Positions 1 to 11,325 of a stretch of DNA of 64,000 nucleotides are shown piece after piece. Numbering within the stretch: position 1 is the stretch's first letter; every line of letters starts with the position of its first letter. The translations under genes and the position numbers were made by a program. The notes below the pieces were generated by a model. It was not told the origin of the DNA. It made no database searches and worked only from the letters and a program-made list of their open reading frames with translations. This DNA is from Yponomeuta sedellus (Eukaryota; Arthropoda; Insecta; Lepidoptera; Yponomeutidae), in assembly GCA_934045075.1 (NCBI GenBank), contig OW203722.1, forward strand, positions 1,829,001 to 1,893,000, in the 5' to 3' direction.

Positions 1-357
1 CAAAGAGAGACGACATAAAAGCCCCTCCACCTGCTGCGATCAACTAAACTTACATCGACGGAGTACTCGCATGTCTGAAATGTGGCAGAACCTTTACAAA
101 AAAGGTAGGTTATGCGAGCGCACCAACAACGGGAATTGAAGTAGGTAGTCGCCGTGACCGAAATCGGTCGGGACTATCATCATCACCATAATTTTTTATA
201 TGGGTTACAATACTCGTCCGGCGTGACCATTACTCTTCGGCACCTTTACTGTATAGATCGCAAATCTCCGAAATGGTGGCACAGGTTGTTTTGTGGTCTT
301 TTGGACATCGCATTTGTCAATGCACATGTCATTCATGTGCATTGGGCGAAGCGCTCG

Positions 358-690
358 TGGCCTAGGCGAACCGAGTGATTGGCATCAATCACTTGAGTTA
401 AGCAACAACAGGCACGGTTTGGTACAGGATGGGTGACCGTCCCGTGACTACCGCTAGTGGCATTTTTCCGAGCGCTTCCGTGCTTCGCAAGACACGTTAA
501 GCCGTTGGTGCCGGCTGTCATGTAATGGCAGTCGTTAAGCCATGTCAGAGGCCTTAAGGGTGGCTTGATAACTTCTGACAGTAAGGCCCACCAATGTCTT
601 ACAATCCTCACAATCCCTTACAATGCAGGAAGAGACCCGTGCCCCAGCAGTGGGGGCATACCTACAAGGGTTGACAACGATGTAATTCAT
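358..690 (+). repeat. 5S rRNA-derived SINE (SINE3-like), copy 1
   Basis: Bases from about 385 to 445 resemble the internal promoter half of 5S rRNA: a GTTAAGCAAC block followed by a GGATGGGTGACCG block. A conserved body (TTCCGAGCGCTTCCGTGCTT, GGTGCCGGCTGTCAT) and a tail containing GAAGAGACCCGTGCCCCAGC follow. The same body and tail recur at 16868-17225, 26653-26905, 56430-56640 and 60865-61185. SINEs with a 5S-type head are the SINE3 class; the assignment is from motif resemblance. Confidence 0.6.
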
Positions 691-1039
691 GGACTTATAA
701 TGGAACAAACTACCGTAAAAGATTTTAGACGCTCTGTTACTCAAGGTTTGATGACAATGAAAGATGCTAGTCAGTAAACAAAGACTCTACTGATAATACT
801 GCAAAAGGTGGCCCTTTAAAAAGGCGCAGATCTGACTATTCCACTGTAGAAGACGTACGCTCTTCGATAAAAGAGGCCTGTTCGTGGAGAACAGGGGAAG
901 GTGTGAGGTGTGTAGTTTGAAGAAGATTCATTCGAAACCTTATAGTAAATGTTCGCATTGAAACGTGTTTTTATGTGTTAATGAAAATAAATAAATATTC
1001 ATGGACATATTACACAGATCTCGTTAGGTCTATACTAAG
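691..1039. other. No gene seen
   Basis: AT-rich sequence with only short open frames that look like chance. No recognisable domain, RNA or repeat boundary. Confidence 0.5.
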
Positions 1040-1225
1040 TACAACAAAATGTTATAGGTGCTAACTCGACGATAGGTTTAATACAATAAATACATACTTA
1101 GATAACATCCAAGACACGAGACAAACTAGAAAAGTTCGTTTCCTAGTTTGACCCGGCCGGGGATCGAACCCGAGACCATCGGTTTTACAGTCAGCGTGCC
1201 AAATCGCTGCGTCACCGAGGCCGTC
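1040..1225 (-). repeat. tRNA-derived SINE
   Basis: On the minus strand the stretch 1142-1224 reads like a tRNA, with a B-box GGTTCGATCCC and a matching A-box region, and continues into a non-tRNA body. The phrase AACATCCAAGAC in the body is shared with the SINE at 11575-11735. A true tRNA gene is unlikely because the arms pair poorly. Confidence 0.6.
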
Positions 1226-1311
1226 ATAAGAAAAAATGTTTTGTTGAATACCTCGAGGTTAATTGGTAATTTTTAATTAACGCATTAATTTAATTTTTAA
1301 GATAAGAACAT

Positions 1312-1432
1312 TCTTTATTGTACACCTGAGCACTTATTATAAAAACGTGTAATGATACAAAGTACAATTGGAGGCCTTATTGCTGAAAGCAATTTCTTCC
1401 AGACAACCTTTTGACGGAAAGTTGCTGAAAGA
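1312..1432 (-). repeat. LINE 3'-tail family, copy a
   Basis: The reverse complement of TTCTTTATTGTACACC and of a GGCCTTATTGCT...TTCTTCCAGACAACC block recurs at 8286-8425, 13558-13690 and 41020-41140. In the plus orientation each copy ends in GTACAATAAAGAATATT, like a LINE 3' UTR with a polyadenylation signal. Clade not determined. Confidence 0.5.
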
Positions 1433-1518
1433 ATTAAGAGAGACTGGTAGTCTGTGCAAATATGAATAAATTAATACAGTACTTAGGTACTTATATAAAT
1501 AACAATTAACTTAAATAT

Positions 1519-1563
1519 TTGACTTAAATATGTTAATTGATAAAATTAACATATTTAAGTCAA
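1519..1563. repeat. Perfect 20-bp hairpin
   Basis: Arms 1519-1538 (TTGACTTAAATATGTTAATT) and 1544-1563 are perfect inverted copies with a 5-nt loop. It is AT-rich and could be a small foldback element. Confidence 0.6.
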
Positions 1564-1861
1564 AAATAAGTAAAGTTATTTAAAATTTAGATTGTTTAAC
1601 ATTTAGATTGTCTACGTTCCAGAAGTTGATTTTTGTTTTTAATTATTTTTTGATTAAGTTTTAAGGTTTTTAGTTTGTGTTCCTTACTTTTAAGTAATTT
1701 TCCAGTGTTGCTATATTTAATGTCGAACGCTGTATACATTCCATTGGGTGCACAACAGACTTGTTATGTCAAATTTCAATTTCGCATTCTATTTGTGTAG
1801 CCCTGCCTATGTATCTTAATAAATAAATAAATAAATAAATAAACAATAATTATTACTAATT

Positions 1862-1950
1862 GGGGGACTATGGCCTAACCTTCCTGCGATGCAGGAAGAG
1901 ACCCGTGCCCCAGCAGTGAGGACATACAAGGGTTGATAACGATTAATAAT
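1862..1950 (+). repeat. 5S-SINE tail fragment
   Basis: Only the 3' tail of the 5S-derived SINE is present: GATGCAGGAAGAGACCCGTG followed by CCCAGCAGTGAGGACATAC. Confidence 0.55.
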
Positions 1951-2861
1951 GATTACTAGTCAATAGTGGAGTTAATGACTTTTGTAGTTTATATCAAAGT
2001 TCCTAACATTTGTAATAGCACGAAGTTCCTTACCTTTAAGACTAGGTCTTGGAAATAGTACCTACTTCTAGGTTAGGTATAGTAAAAATCTAAAAAAATC
2101 TGCGCGCCTCCTTTTACCTACCTTATTATAATAATAAAGCGGAAACTCTTTAAAATTCACTACCCCGGATGGAAAGGGTTAACGTATGATTGATCGATAG
2201 ACGGCGCTAACGCTAACCCTATCTGAATCACAGATGAAGGAGAGGCAACGGACCAAAAACTAAAGAAACCTGTCTGCATAGCGGATAGTATGCAGAGAGG
2301 TGTCTAGTTTCTGGTTTTCATATACTCTGTGTCCATGACCGTTGTTCCCTCAAGTTATTCTAGTGGTTATATACTCTTTGTTATTCCTTACCTATCGTTT
2401 CCAGAGGAGATTTTAATGAACCCAACTTTACCTAAGCTTACCTGGAGGCGAGTCTCTAAGATGCTGGAAAGCTGCAAAGAACACTTTATTAAACTAAAAA
2501 TCCCTATACTTGCCTCCTTGTATATATATTAGAAATATGTAAGTTTGATAAATAAACCACCAGCTGTTCTCTCTCGCAAAAAAACAATAGATACTCTATA
2601 AGCCTTTGAATTTAAGAAACCAACACAAATTAGCCATACCTAGGTACATCAACGTTAAATCTGCATAGTTCAGGTCCACATGCGATGGCAACTAAGAAAT
2701 ACAATAAATTACCGAAGTATATTTTAGAAAAGACGGTATATAATATATTTGTAAATAAATTAAAAGAATTAAAAACTGCTATTATACAATAAAAGAATTT
2801 ATGGAAGAAAGCCATAGGTACCTATTAATAATACATCAACCAGGGGTGGGAAACAGAAACA
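1951..2861. other. No gene seen
   Basis: AT-rich sequence. The small open frames on both strands show no recognisable domain. No repeat boundary was recognised. Confidence 0.45.
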
Positions 2862-5693
2862 ACGATACAGAATTTTAGTGAAATTTATATTTTCATAATT
2901 AAAACTGTTTTTATACGGATTTATGCTCGTTTATTACATTTTTACAATTTTCCAACGTTTCGGCACTTTTTCAGGTGCCGTGGTCCCGGATGACTGAGGT
3001 GACAGGTGTCTTTTAGAAATCATTAACGGTTAGTTTACTACCCTCGGCAAAAATTACAAAAGTTAATTATGAAGTTACGTTCCAAAATAGACAAACCAAT
3101 TATTTTTTATATAAAGTCAACAATATTGATTATTAGTACTTAATTGAAGTTAAAATTAAATTTATAAACTAATTTCTTTATATGAACTTAAAGATACCGA
3201 TTATTAATTGAAATTAAATTGATTTTTTATTATTTATTCTACAGTCACACTTCTAGCAAGGGGGTCTCATGCACTTAAGCACTGGTTCCCATGCTACCGG
3301 TATGTTCCAACCACGATCTCTATTAAAATTTGGATGCCGGCGGATCTCTATTGCCTCACGTATCATTCTAGGGAAGAAACGGTCTTCTCGGGCTAGAACT
3401 TTAACTTTATCGAAATGTATAAATTTTATTTTATTTTATTAGAGAAAACAAACAGTTATACAAAAAACATTTGCTTAACTTAAAGTTAGTATTAAGGTTA
3501 GTTACATGTATAACCAGCAGCGTTTTCTACAGTTTACAATATAAAAATATTAGAATACAATAGGCACAGGCAGTGTGAGAAATACATGTGTAGTAAACAA
3601 ACAAGTAACATGAATATCAATCATGTTAAGCTCTTTTCTAAACTAGATAAAACACAAAGCAGAAAAAAAAAACAACACAAACAACCGACCGAGTACGTAC
3701 ACTCCAAAGACAAATCACATCCATCATGTAAAATCACAGAATGGTAGATGCAACATGAGTTACAGATTTCCTAAATAAGCCCGGGGATAACATTAACAAA
3801 TCAATGTGATGCAAATACTCATTATAATTGTGCATTAGCCTATACAGTGGTGCTCGCTCACCAGCGTTAGTTCTACACCTCTTTGTTAGGAACAAGCGGT
3901 GGGGGTAGCCCTCACGAATCCGCTGCGAACCACTCGGAACTCGGTACGATATTTGGTTAACTAGCGAATTGGTATCAAATCTATTATGGCAAAGATTATA
4001 GAAAATCATGGAGTCCAGGAGAAACCTTCTACCCTTTAACGATATTACGGAAAATTTATCAAGTAAATTAATATACGATAATCGTTTATGGTAGCATTTG
4101 TAATTTACAGTACGAAGGAACTTACGCTGTACTGATTCGATCTGGTCACTATACTTGTTGTAGTAGGGATTCCATATCACAGTAGCATACTCCAACTGCG
4201 ATCTAACCAAAGAAGTATAGAGGTATAAATAAGTAGAGGGGAGTTTGAAGTTGTTACAGGCTCGCATAATAAAACCATAAAGTTGAAAGGCTTTGTTTGT
4301 GATGTGATCAACGTGTGCGTCAAATTGAAGCTTATTATCCAGCAAAACACCTAGATCTTTAATGACAGATACCTTTTGCAGTGGTTCTGTGTTTAAGTGG
4401 TATGTAAAGTCGATGACGTTAATTTTTTTTGTAAAGGTAATGGATTTACATTTTGATATACTGAGCTGTAGTTTATTTGTTAAGCAGTAATCGGACAAGC
4501 GATTGAGGTCTTGCTGGAGCTTGATGCAATCTTCATTGTTTGTAATCTTGCGATAAACTTTTAGGTCATCTGCATATAAGATGTATAAAGTGGTTGGTAC
4601 CGCTAAGTGTATGCTCGCTGACTGCAGATCTACCAGAGCGCTTATGTTTCACATCAGCGATATGTTCCTTCACCCGCTCAGCTATGGTACGCTTCGTTTG
4701 ACCAATGTACGAGGAACCACATTCACAGTCAAGCTTGTATACTCCTGCCTCTTGTAAGGGAATCCTGTGCTTGACACTTCGCATGAATTGGTGTATCTTT
4801 CTTGGCGGCTGGTAGATGGTTCTGATTGAGGCGCGTTTCAAAATACTCCCAATTTTGTCAGTCACTCCTCTCACGAAAGGCAGGTAGGCTGGAACTCGCT
4901 CGACTGTGTCCGGTTTGACACGTCCTCCGCGACGGACACGCGGAACTTGCAGCTTGTTTGCACGAAGTACTCGTTTGACATGCTGGAGTTCCGCAGGTAG
5001 ATGGTCCTTGTCGCAGATTCGGTGTGCCCTCTGTAACAGAGATTTTCCAACGGTAGACAACTGGCACGGGTGATGGTGAGACTCACCGTTTAGGTACCTA
5101 TCAGTGTGGGTCTTTTTCCTATAAACTGTATGTCCTAAGGTTCCATTTGGATTCCTGATGACTAAAACATCTAAGAAAGCTAAAGAACAATCTGCTTCTA
5201 ACTCCATTGTAAACTGGATCTTGTTGTTTATAGAGTTAAGGTGGTCTAAGAAAGCCGTTATTCCACTAGTAGGTAATATAGCAAAAGTGTCATCGACATA
5301 TCGCTTATAGAATCTTTGTGGGACGGGAGCAGTTCGCAGGGCTCGCTCCTCGAAGTCTTCCATGAAAATATCGGCTACAACGGGAGAAACAGGGGAACCC
5401 ATGGCTACCCCGTCTACCTGCATGTAAAACTCACCATTCCATACCAAGTAGCCAGTTGTTAGGCAGTGATCTAACAGCTCTGCATATTCCACAGGCAAAT
5501 CATGTTCATTGAGCCTTCTCTTAACAATCTCAATGCAATCCTGTATTGGAAGACAAGTAAACAAGGATTTAACATCGAAACTCACCATTGTTTCTTCACT
5601 AGTCAAATGTAGGTCATCAATTTGACTAGTGAAGTGGTAGGAATCCTTGACTTTCAAATCCTTGAATCCTGGATTTTCACTAAACTCATTCAA
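2862..5693 (-). mobile_element. Penelope-like element, 5'-truncated and interrupted
   Basis: The minus-strand frame 5693-4590 encodes a Penelope-type reverse transcriptase: FDVKSLFTCLP (motif A), GVAMGSPVSPVVADIF (motif B) and RYVDDTFAI (motif C). It then enters a GIY-YIG endonuclease domain (GVYKL and SYIGQTKRT, about residues 310-335 of the open part). The frame is cut at 4589 by a LINE insertion and resumes at 3423, where a KVLAREDRFFPRMIREAIEI segment typical of the GIY-YIG C-terminus runs to a TAG at 3253-3255. The tail to about 2862 holds GTGCCGAAACGTTGG, a phrase seen again near 15.3 kb. The N-terminus is missing, so the element is dead. Confidence 0.85.
3415..4589 (-). mobile_element. 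5'-truncated Jockey-type LINE inserted in the Penelope-like element
   Basis: The insert 3424-4580 is flanked by the 9-bp target-site duplication ATGTATAAA (3415-3423 and 4581-4589). On the minus strand it starts at the RT catalytic motif (LYADDLKVY, near 4575), continues through an open frame to 3734 with the post-RT region of Jockey/CR1-group LINEs (KDLGVLLDNKLQF, SLVRSQLEYATVIW), and ends in TAAAA repeats at 3424-3440. The 5' truncation, short duplication and A-rich end are hallmarks of target-primed reverse transcription. The exact clade within the Jockey/CR1 group is uncertain. Confidence 0.88.
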
Positions 5694-6689
5694 AAATTAT
5701 ATTCTTCAATTATTAGACTAAAAGTTAGCCGACTAATTTGTAAGGTATCTGTATTTTGGTTAGCCTTGCGATAGTTTTTTTATATCATAAACAAATTGTT
5801 AATTCGGAAAACTATGGTCTATTTCTTAACAACACTAAACGCTACGAGATGTAATTACACCACTTGATCAGCTACACGCTCGCTAGTTTCCCCGTAACAC
5901 TACGTAGGTACAGTTTATGCAATTACTTGTGCAATTTCGTATACAAGATTCTAACAAAATTTAAATTTGATGCCTTAACTATAGAAATTTTCTCGCCAGT
6001 TCATGAACTTAGTTTATAAAATTGGCAGTGTTTTATCTAATATAGTGTCCCAGGTTACTGCGTTTATAGGATAGTCTTTGACTAAAAGTCTACTTTACCA
6101 GATTCTTGCTAAATTGGACAAGTAAGGATAAACAGACTATAATGATAGATAACAGACTATAAAGATCCGACTGTTGAATACTGATGTACTGAATACACGC
6201 TGTGTAACATGTTGCATTACATCTCGTATCATTGGCCAGTACCTAGCTTTAGAGTAGGTACGTATCTATATTTCGCTCTGTAAAAGAGGATATTATTTAT
6301 TGAATAAACCAATGATCTCATTTGACTATCAAACGAGATATCTTTCGCGTAATTACATAAATTGCTTTCGATATGTCGCCGCCTAAAACCAGTTATTTTA
6401 TGTACAGTTGACAGCAGGCCCTTGGTTCTTATAACTACAGTTTCTAGTTTACTATTATAGTTCAATGTACGTTGCATAGCCGATTAATCGTCAGCGTCAG
6501 AATGACCCGTCAGTACTCGTATTATCGTCGGAAATTGTGATGAATTGAGACAAGGAGAGAAGTCTGTGACCGGTCAACCTGACGTCAGGATGTACGGTCG
6601 CCCTTAAATGTCGTTTCTCATCTAAAATATGATACACTTATGTGAGGCTGGTTCCATACTGCAATTTCCAAAATTGCAATTTTTAATTC
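5694..6689. other. No gene seen; MITE-like remnant at 5937-6125
   Basis: The remnant shares ATACAAGATTCTAAC and AAATTGGACAAGTAAGGATA with the MITE at 12690-12950, in the same inverted arrangement but degraded. Elsewhere no gene is visible. Confidence 0.4.
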
Positions 6690-7345
6690 CCTAGTCCGTA
6701 GCATATTAGAATATCTGGAATCCTCTTTATGCCACCCACTCCACACGCATAGAATCGATCCAGCGAGCTTTCACAAGGCATCTTGCGTTTGTGTCTCTGG
6801 GAATTAGTCATAGATCCTCATACGATGCCCGACTGAAGCACTTCAACATGTTACACCTGTGGAAGCGTAGACAGATGCTTGATTTAATATTCCTGAGCAA
6901 ATTAATTAATGGCCGAGCGATTTGTGAAGATTTAATTGAACGTATCGATTTTAAGGTTCCGAGACCCAACTCCCGACTGAAACTATCGGCAATTTTCTCC
7001 TTGCCCATCTGTAGAACTAACGTTCAATGCACCATTAAATAGGATGCTCCGAACTTACAACGAGTGCTGGAGTAAATTCAATTTGGATATTTTTCAAGAC
7101 AGCCTTGGCACTTTTAAGTCTAAATTAATTTTTAATATCTAAAAATTCTTATCTTACGTGTTAATAACATCTATATTATCACCGTATTGTAATATTACAT
7201 TTCTAGTTGTCTGCGTATAACTTAGTCTAAAAATGCTGTGTATACCTTTAATTGGCATAATCGCTAGCCCTAAGTCACTTTTAGTATAAGCTTTATCATG
7301 TTTGCGTGCTTGCTGTTGGTGTACCTAATTAATAAAATAAAATAA
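6690..7345 (+). mobile_element. Jockey-group LINE 3' fragment
   Basis: The frame from 6791 to 7042 encodes a post-RT LINE segment (HFNMLHLWKRRQMLDLIFLS). Upstream, 6690-6790 holds LVRSILEY-type coding in a shifted frame, and downstream a further in-family segment ends near 7140. The copy closes with repeated AATAAA-type units at about 7330-7350. Frameshifts and stops make it a dead 5'-truncated copy. Confidence 0.7.
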
Positions 7346-7644
7346 AAATACTGATTACTTTGTATCTACTTTGTAGCAACTCAAAGTGGTTATGGTTGCC
7401 CTAGTTTAGGGAACTCCCGGAAAATAGAGTTACCTACGTGATATTGTTATAGTAGAACCCTCACAGAGTCTGCGGAACCTTGGGGCTTCCCAAAGTGCAC
7501 TGAGACTTGAAAGGATTTTAAGCTTTGTATATATTATTTGCCTGCATGCTCTACTTATATTACAAATTTGTTACAACCTTACAGGGTCCATGTTACTAGT
7601 TAAGTATGAACTGTCCATGGTATTGGAATCTTATCTATCTATAA

Positions 7645-7960
7645 TCAGCCCACATCAACCCAGTGCTGGGCAAAGGCCTCCTTTTTATTGCGCCATTCCT
7701 CACGGTCCTGTGCTAATCTGATCCATCTCTGACCCGCAACCCTCACGATGTCGTCTGACCATCGTGTCGGTGGTCTGCCTACCAACCTCCTTCCCTCCCT
7801 TGGCCACCACTCCGATACTGCCCTGGTCCACCGGCCGTCTTCCCTTCTAGCCAAGTGTCCCGCCCATGTCCACTTGTCTGTGATACGGTATTGGAATTGT
7901 GGCGAGCATATGTCAACTCTGCGCGCGCACTACAAACTCCAATATTCCTGCATCGCGCAA
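7645..7960 (-). mobile_element. RTE-clade LINE C-terminal fragment
   Basis: The minus-strand frame 7854-7645 carries the RTE ORF C-terminal signature: GRPPTRWSDDIVRVAGQRW, then AQDREEWRNKKEAFAQHWVD. Coding similarity extends weakly to about 7960. It is a short truncated copy. Confidence 0.8.
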
Positions 7961-8019
7961 TCAAAGTGTTTCAATGACATACCATAAATATAACGTCCGA
8001 CTAACAATAGTTGGACCGG

Positions 8020-8115
8020 CCATCCCCAGGCATACGATCTGCCTGGCGGGAAATTTCCCTTTATAGTGGAAGAGCACGATCACCCGCTCTTCCCTATAGA
8101 ATAAATAAATAAAAA
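8020..8115 (+). repeat. LINE-like 3' tail with two hairpins
   Basis: Two hairpins (CCAGGCA/TGCCTGG at 8025-8045; AAGAGC/GCTCTT near 8070-8090) are followed by AATAAATAAATAAA. This looks like a retroelement 3' end; the family is unknown. Confidence 0.35.
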
Positions 8116-8285
8116 AGGGTGACTGAAATTGAGGGTGTTAGGCGGTGGGTGGGATGATCGTTTTGGCGGTACATATTAAGAGAGTAACTAGGGTGCCAAA
8201 AGGCGTCCGAGTCAGGTCTGCTTTCATCCGATCGTTGTATACTCAGATCATTTTGTGTTCTGAGGTTGTATATAATATTGTAAAT

Positions 8286-8430
8286 GTTTCAGAACCAAAG
8301 CAAAGGTTAAAACAATTGAAACAATTTCTGGAAGATATTTCTCTTAGTAATAAAGCCGCTAATTGCACTCTGTATCTTTACATGTTTCATAATACGCTCT
8401 CTGGTGTACAATAAAGAATATTCTTATCTT
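8286..8430 (+). repeat. LINE 3'-tail family, copy b
   Basis: Shares the TTCTGGAAGATATTTCTCTT, AATAAAGCCGC and GGTGTACAATAAAGAATATT blocks with copies at 1312, 13558 and 41020. Confidence 0.5.
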
Positions 8431-9066
8431 ATCTTGTCGCTCAACTCAATAGAGTTTTCCTGTAAGGAAATGTAGAGCAAGCTGCATAGTAAATGTAATT
8501 ACCAATAATGACCTACGGAGTCTATGCCCAACAGTAACAAAAGTCGCCTTTGGCTATGGTTATTAGGCACAAGAAGTTGCCTTAATTCACTTTTGGCCGA
8601 GAGTTTGTGATAAGAGCTGCTGTTCTTGATAACGCGAGAAAAACAATATTTCATATGAGTACGAAACTTCAGTCCTTCAAACTACCAAAATAAATCTTTG
8701 ATCGTTGCTTTAGAGTGCTTTATCCGACAGCGAGGCATTATCTTTTTTTTTTAATAAATTTTATACAACTTGACGTATTGGTTAAGTATAATTTATTGAA
8801 CGAGAAAAGAGGCAACTCGGTACACACATGGTAAAATCTCAGCTAGCAGTCGGTATCACATCAACCTTTCTATGAACTCTATTCGCTTACATTTCGTGCT
8901 ACTTCGCTGTGAAAATGCAAAGGTCGACTTCACTGTACCTATAAATACTCGTAACAGTCTGTCTGATACGACGACGCTAATTGCGTTTTAAATGTCAAAT
9001 GTCGCGACTTCCGGTACATTCTTTCTCCACACAATTGCCAATTTCTGACATTACGGGGCATTCACA

Positions 9067-9099
9067 GGGCACGAGACACGAAACTCGTGTCTCGTGCCC
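9067..9099. repeat. 15-bp perfect palindrome
   Basis: GGGCACGAGACACGA (9067-9081) is inverted perfectly at 9085-9099 with a 3-nt loop. Function unknown. Confidence 0.7.
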
Positions 9100-9700
9100 T
9101 ACCCAGGCTGTTGTTGATTCAACTTCTTTTGCTTTGAATTCGTTCGTAATTTAACTGAGTAAAATGCACAAATGCATTAAACAATAATAGTTAGATCTGT
9201 TAATGGTAGATAAGATTAGATTATAGTAGTTTTCTTGTGTTCTGTAGTAGTATTGTGGCTATGGGTGAAGGTACCACTCCGAGGCTGTAGTCTTGCAGTG
9301 AAGATAAGCATTGGTATACCAAGTTACTTGTGGAGCTAATTGTCAGAACTTGTAAAATTTTCAAAAGTCGGTCTTTTGACATTTAAAACGTGCGTCTCGC
9401 TATCGAATCACGTAAGTACTCTATCTATGGTGACGTGCGAATCGAAGGATACGAAGAATCGAAGGGATTTAAACTTTCTTACCTATCTGTATTACGTAGC
9501 TGATGTGATACAATCTCTACTATGTGAATAAACTTTAAAAAAATTTTTTTGTTTTTTTTGTACTATACTTCTGGTGCAATCAATGGGTGTTAATCATAGC
9601 ATTCAATAGGTACTCATATTTTACGAACTGCTTATTTTAATTTAACGGGAAGCCCCGAGTATTGAGCTGAGTGAATTTAACTCCTTTATCTTGGCTGAAG

Positions 9701-9708
9701 TATAAATA
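9701..9708 (+). promoter_or_regulatory. Candidate TATA box, possibly for GNMT
   Basis: TATAAATA lies about 107 bp upstream of an ATG at 9808 whose short open exon ends in a strong donor (GTAAGT at 9889). Transcription would start near 9730. The link to GNMT is inferred only from position and reading phase. Confidence 0.35.
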
Positions 9709-9807
9709 CGGTAGGACAAATCGAACTTCAGGACATTTGCAATGAGCATGACTTTTGAGTGAGTGTAGTATAGAGCCTCATTTCGCGAACCGCATCATAT
9801 CGGCAAG

Positions 9808-9888
9808 ATGACGGGCGCAAGCGCAGATCGATCCTTCGAACCGGCTCATTTGTCCACGGATTGCGAGGCTGTGAGGACCGCTCAGACA
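9808..9888 (+). other. Candidate first exon of GNMT (alternative N-terminus)
   Basis: An ATG at 9808 opens 27 codons with no stop, ending exactly at a consensus donor (CAGACA|GTAAGT). The acceptor TTACCTCCTAG at 11309-11319 precedes GNMT's own ATG by two codons (CGCAAG), and splicing 9888 to 11320 stays in frame. The product would be GNMT with a 29-residue extension starting MTGASADRSF. The extension has no recognised motif and may instead be 5' UTR with a fortuitous frame. Confidence 0.4.
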
Positions 9889-11319
9889 GTAAGTAGAGAT
9901 CTGTGCCTTATATCGTCTTAGAGAGATATTGTTGTGGAAAACGCTCGACTTGTGTTGTGAACTTGTGACTTAAATGTTTTAGTAACATTGTTTCCGTACT
10001 TTTGTGAGTAATTTAATTAAGTAGACGTACAACGTTTTGATTTACTTTATCAGTTCATATTATTTTACATAATTTAGTTTAATATTAGGTTATTTAGCTC
10101 TCACGTTTTATTCCAACTTTGGCGGAAGATAACATCAACAAATCATAGCATCAAATCAAGTGAACCTCAAGGCCTCAAAGAACCCGTTAATTAAACTTCG
10201 CACACACTGAAGCAACTATTACGTATGCCAAAGTGATAAGACTTGTGGTCTCTTCGCTGGCAAACCGATTAGTATGAAATCGGGAGGTCACCAGTGGTTG
10301 ATGCCACCACTTCCGGCTTTCGCGTCGCGTACGCGTATGATCGATCGCGAAAAAAACTGACGCAACACAACATGACATTGGTTAGGTAGTAAGTACAAGC
10401 TGCTATATTCACACGCAGTCACTCCCGTGGACTTGATAGTGATTAAGATAAAGACAAAACAGTTGCTAAAGCACAGATTATAGTAGGTTTCAGATGGTTT
10501 GAGGCCTTACAGCTGAGGCTACAAAAGTTCTAGCTTGTGTTTCATGTCTTCTGCGAGTAGGTAAGCTAATAAGTGCGTGAAAATTTCATTACCTCCGTCA
10601 CCTCTGATAAATTTGTGTTGGATACCTACAGCTTACGTGACATTATACAAATAAATACATAGGTAGGTACCTACAAATAATACCTATGTCAATGGAATAG
10701 GTTAATACACACATTATGGGTTTTAGGTGTATAAATTAAATATGGAAAGGATAAAAACAAAAAAAAATGCATTATATTCATTTTCGCTACCTATGTAAAA
10801 AGGTTAAATCTTTTTATTTTAAATAGTTGTCTTTTGTTATTTTTCACTTTGCATCTTCACCTAATTAAGATTTTTTAGTCAATGTTCTATTTTTATTATT
10901 AACTAGCTGACCCAGTGAACTTCGTACCGCCTAACGGTCGTTTCTTTATTTTTTTTTATTTTTCTCTCCGTAAGAACCACCCTCGTACTTCAAAGAATAT
11001 TCAGAAAAAAGAATTTGCGAAATTGGTTCAGCTGCTCTCGACATTTGCGCTTACCAACACATTCAGCGATTCATTTTTATATTATAGAGATAGAAGACGA
11101 GATTTGCGCTTACCAACACAGCGATTCATTTTTATATTATAGATACAATCCATTTACATCAATAAACTTAGGTTTGATTGCGGCCTTAACAATCTATAGT
11201 AGGTAGGTATATTATTTAAATCTATCAAACGTGATTAGTTATTGTATGAGGAATGAGTAACCGAATAATCCACCTGCACCTTAAAATTGGCTTGTGTGTA
11301 ACTCTCCCTTACCTCCTAG
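9889..11319. other. Intergenic or GNMT first intron; dispersed repeat at 10901-11150
   Basis: The repeat begins CTAGCTGACCCAGTGAACTT and ends with ATTCATTTTTATATTATAGA; an inverted relative lies at 55735-55918. The 3' part (TTTGCGCTTACCAACACA) is internally duplicated in tandem at about 11045-11145. The family is not named with confidence. No gene is seen in the rest. Confidence 0.5.
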
Positions 11320-11325
11320 CGCAAG

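Noticed and set aside
1142..1224. Genuine tRNA gene (also 11662-11733, 31895-31972, 55404-55478)
   Set aside because: B-boxes are present but arms mispair or position 33 is wrong, and each is joined to a repeated non-tRNA body.
2862..3010. Hammerhead ribozyme in the Penelope tail
   Set aside because: Such ribozymes are known from Penelope-like elements, but the core CTGATGA was not found here or in the 15.3 kb and 63.9 kb fragments.
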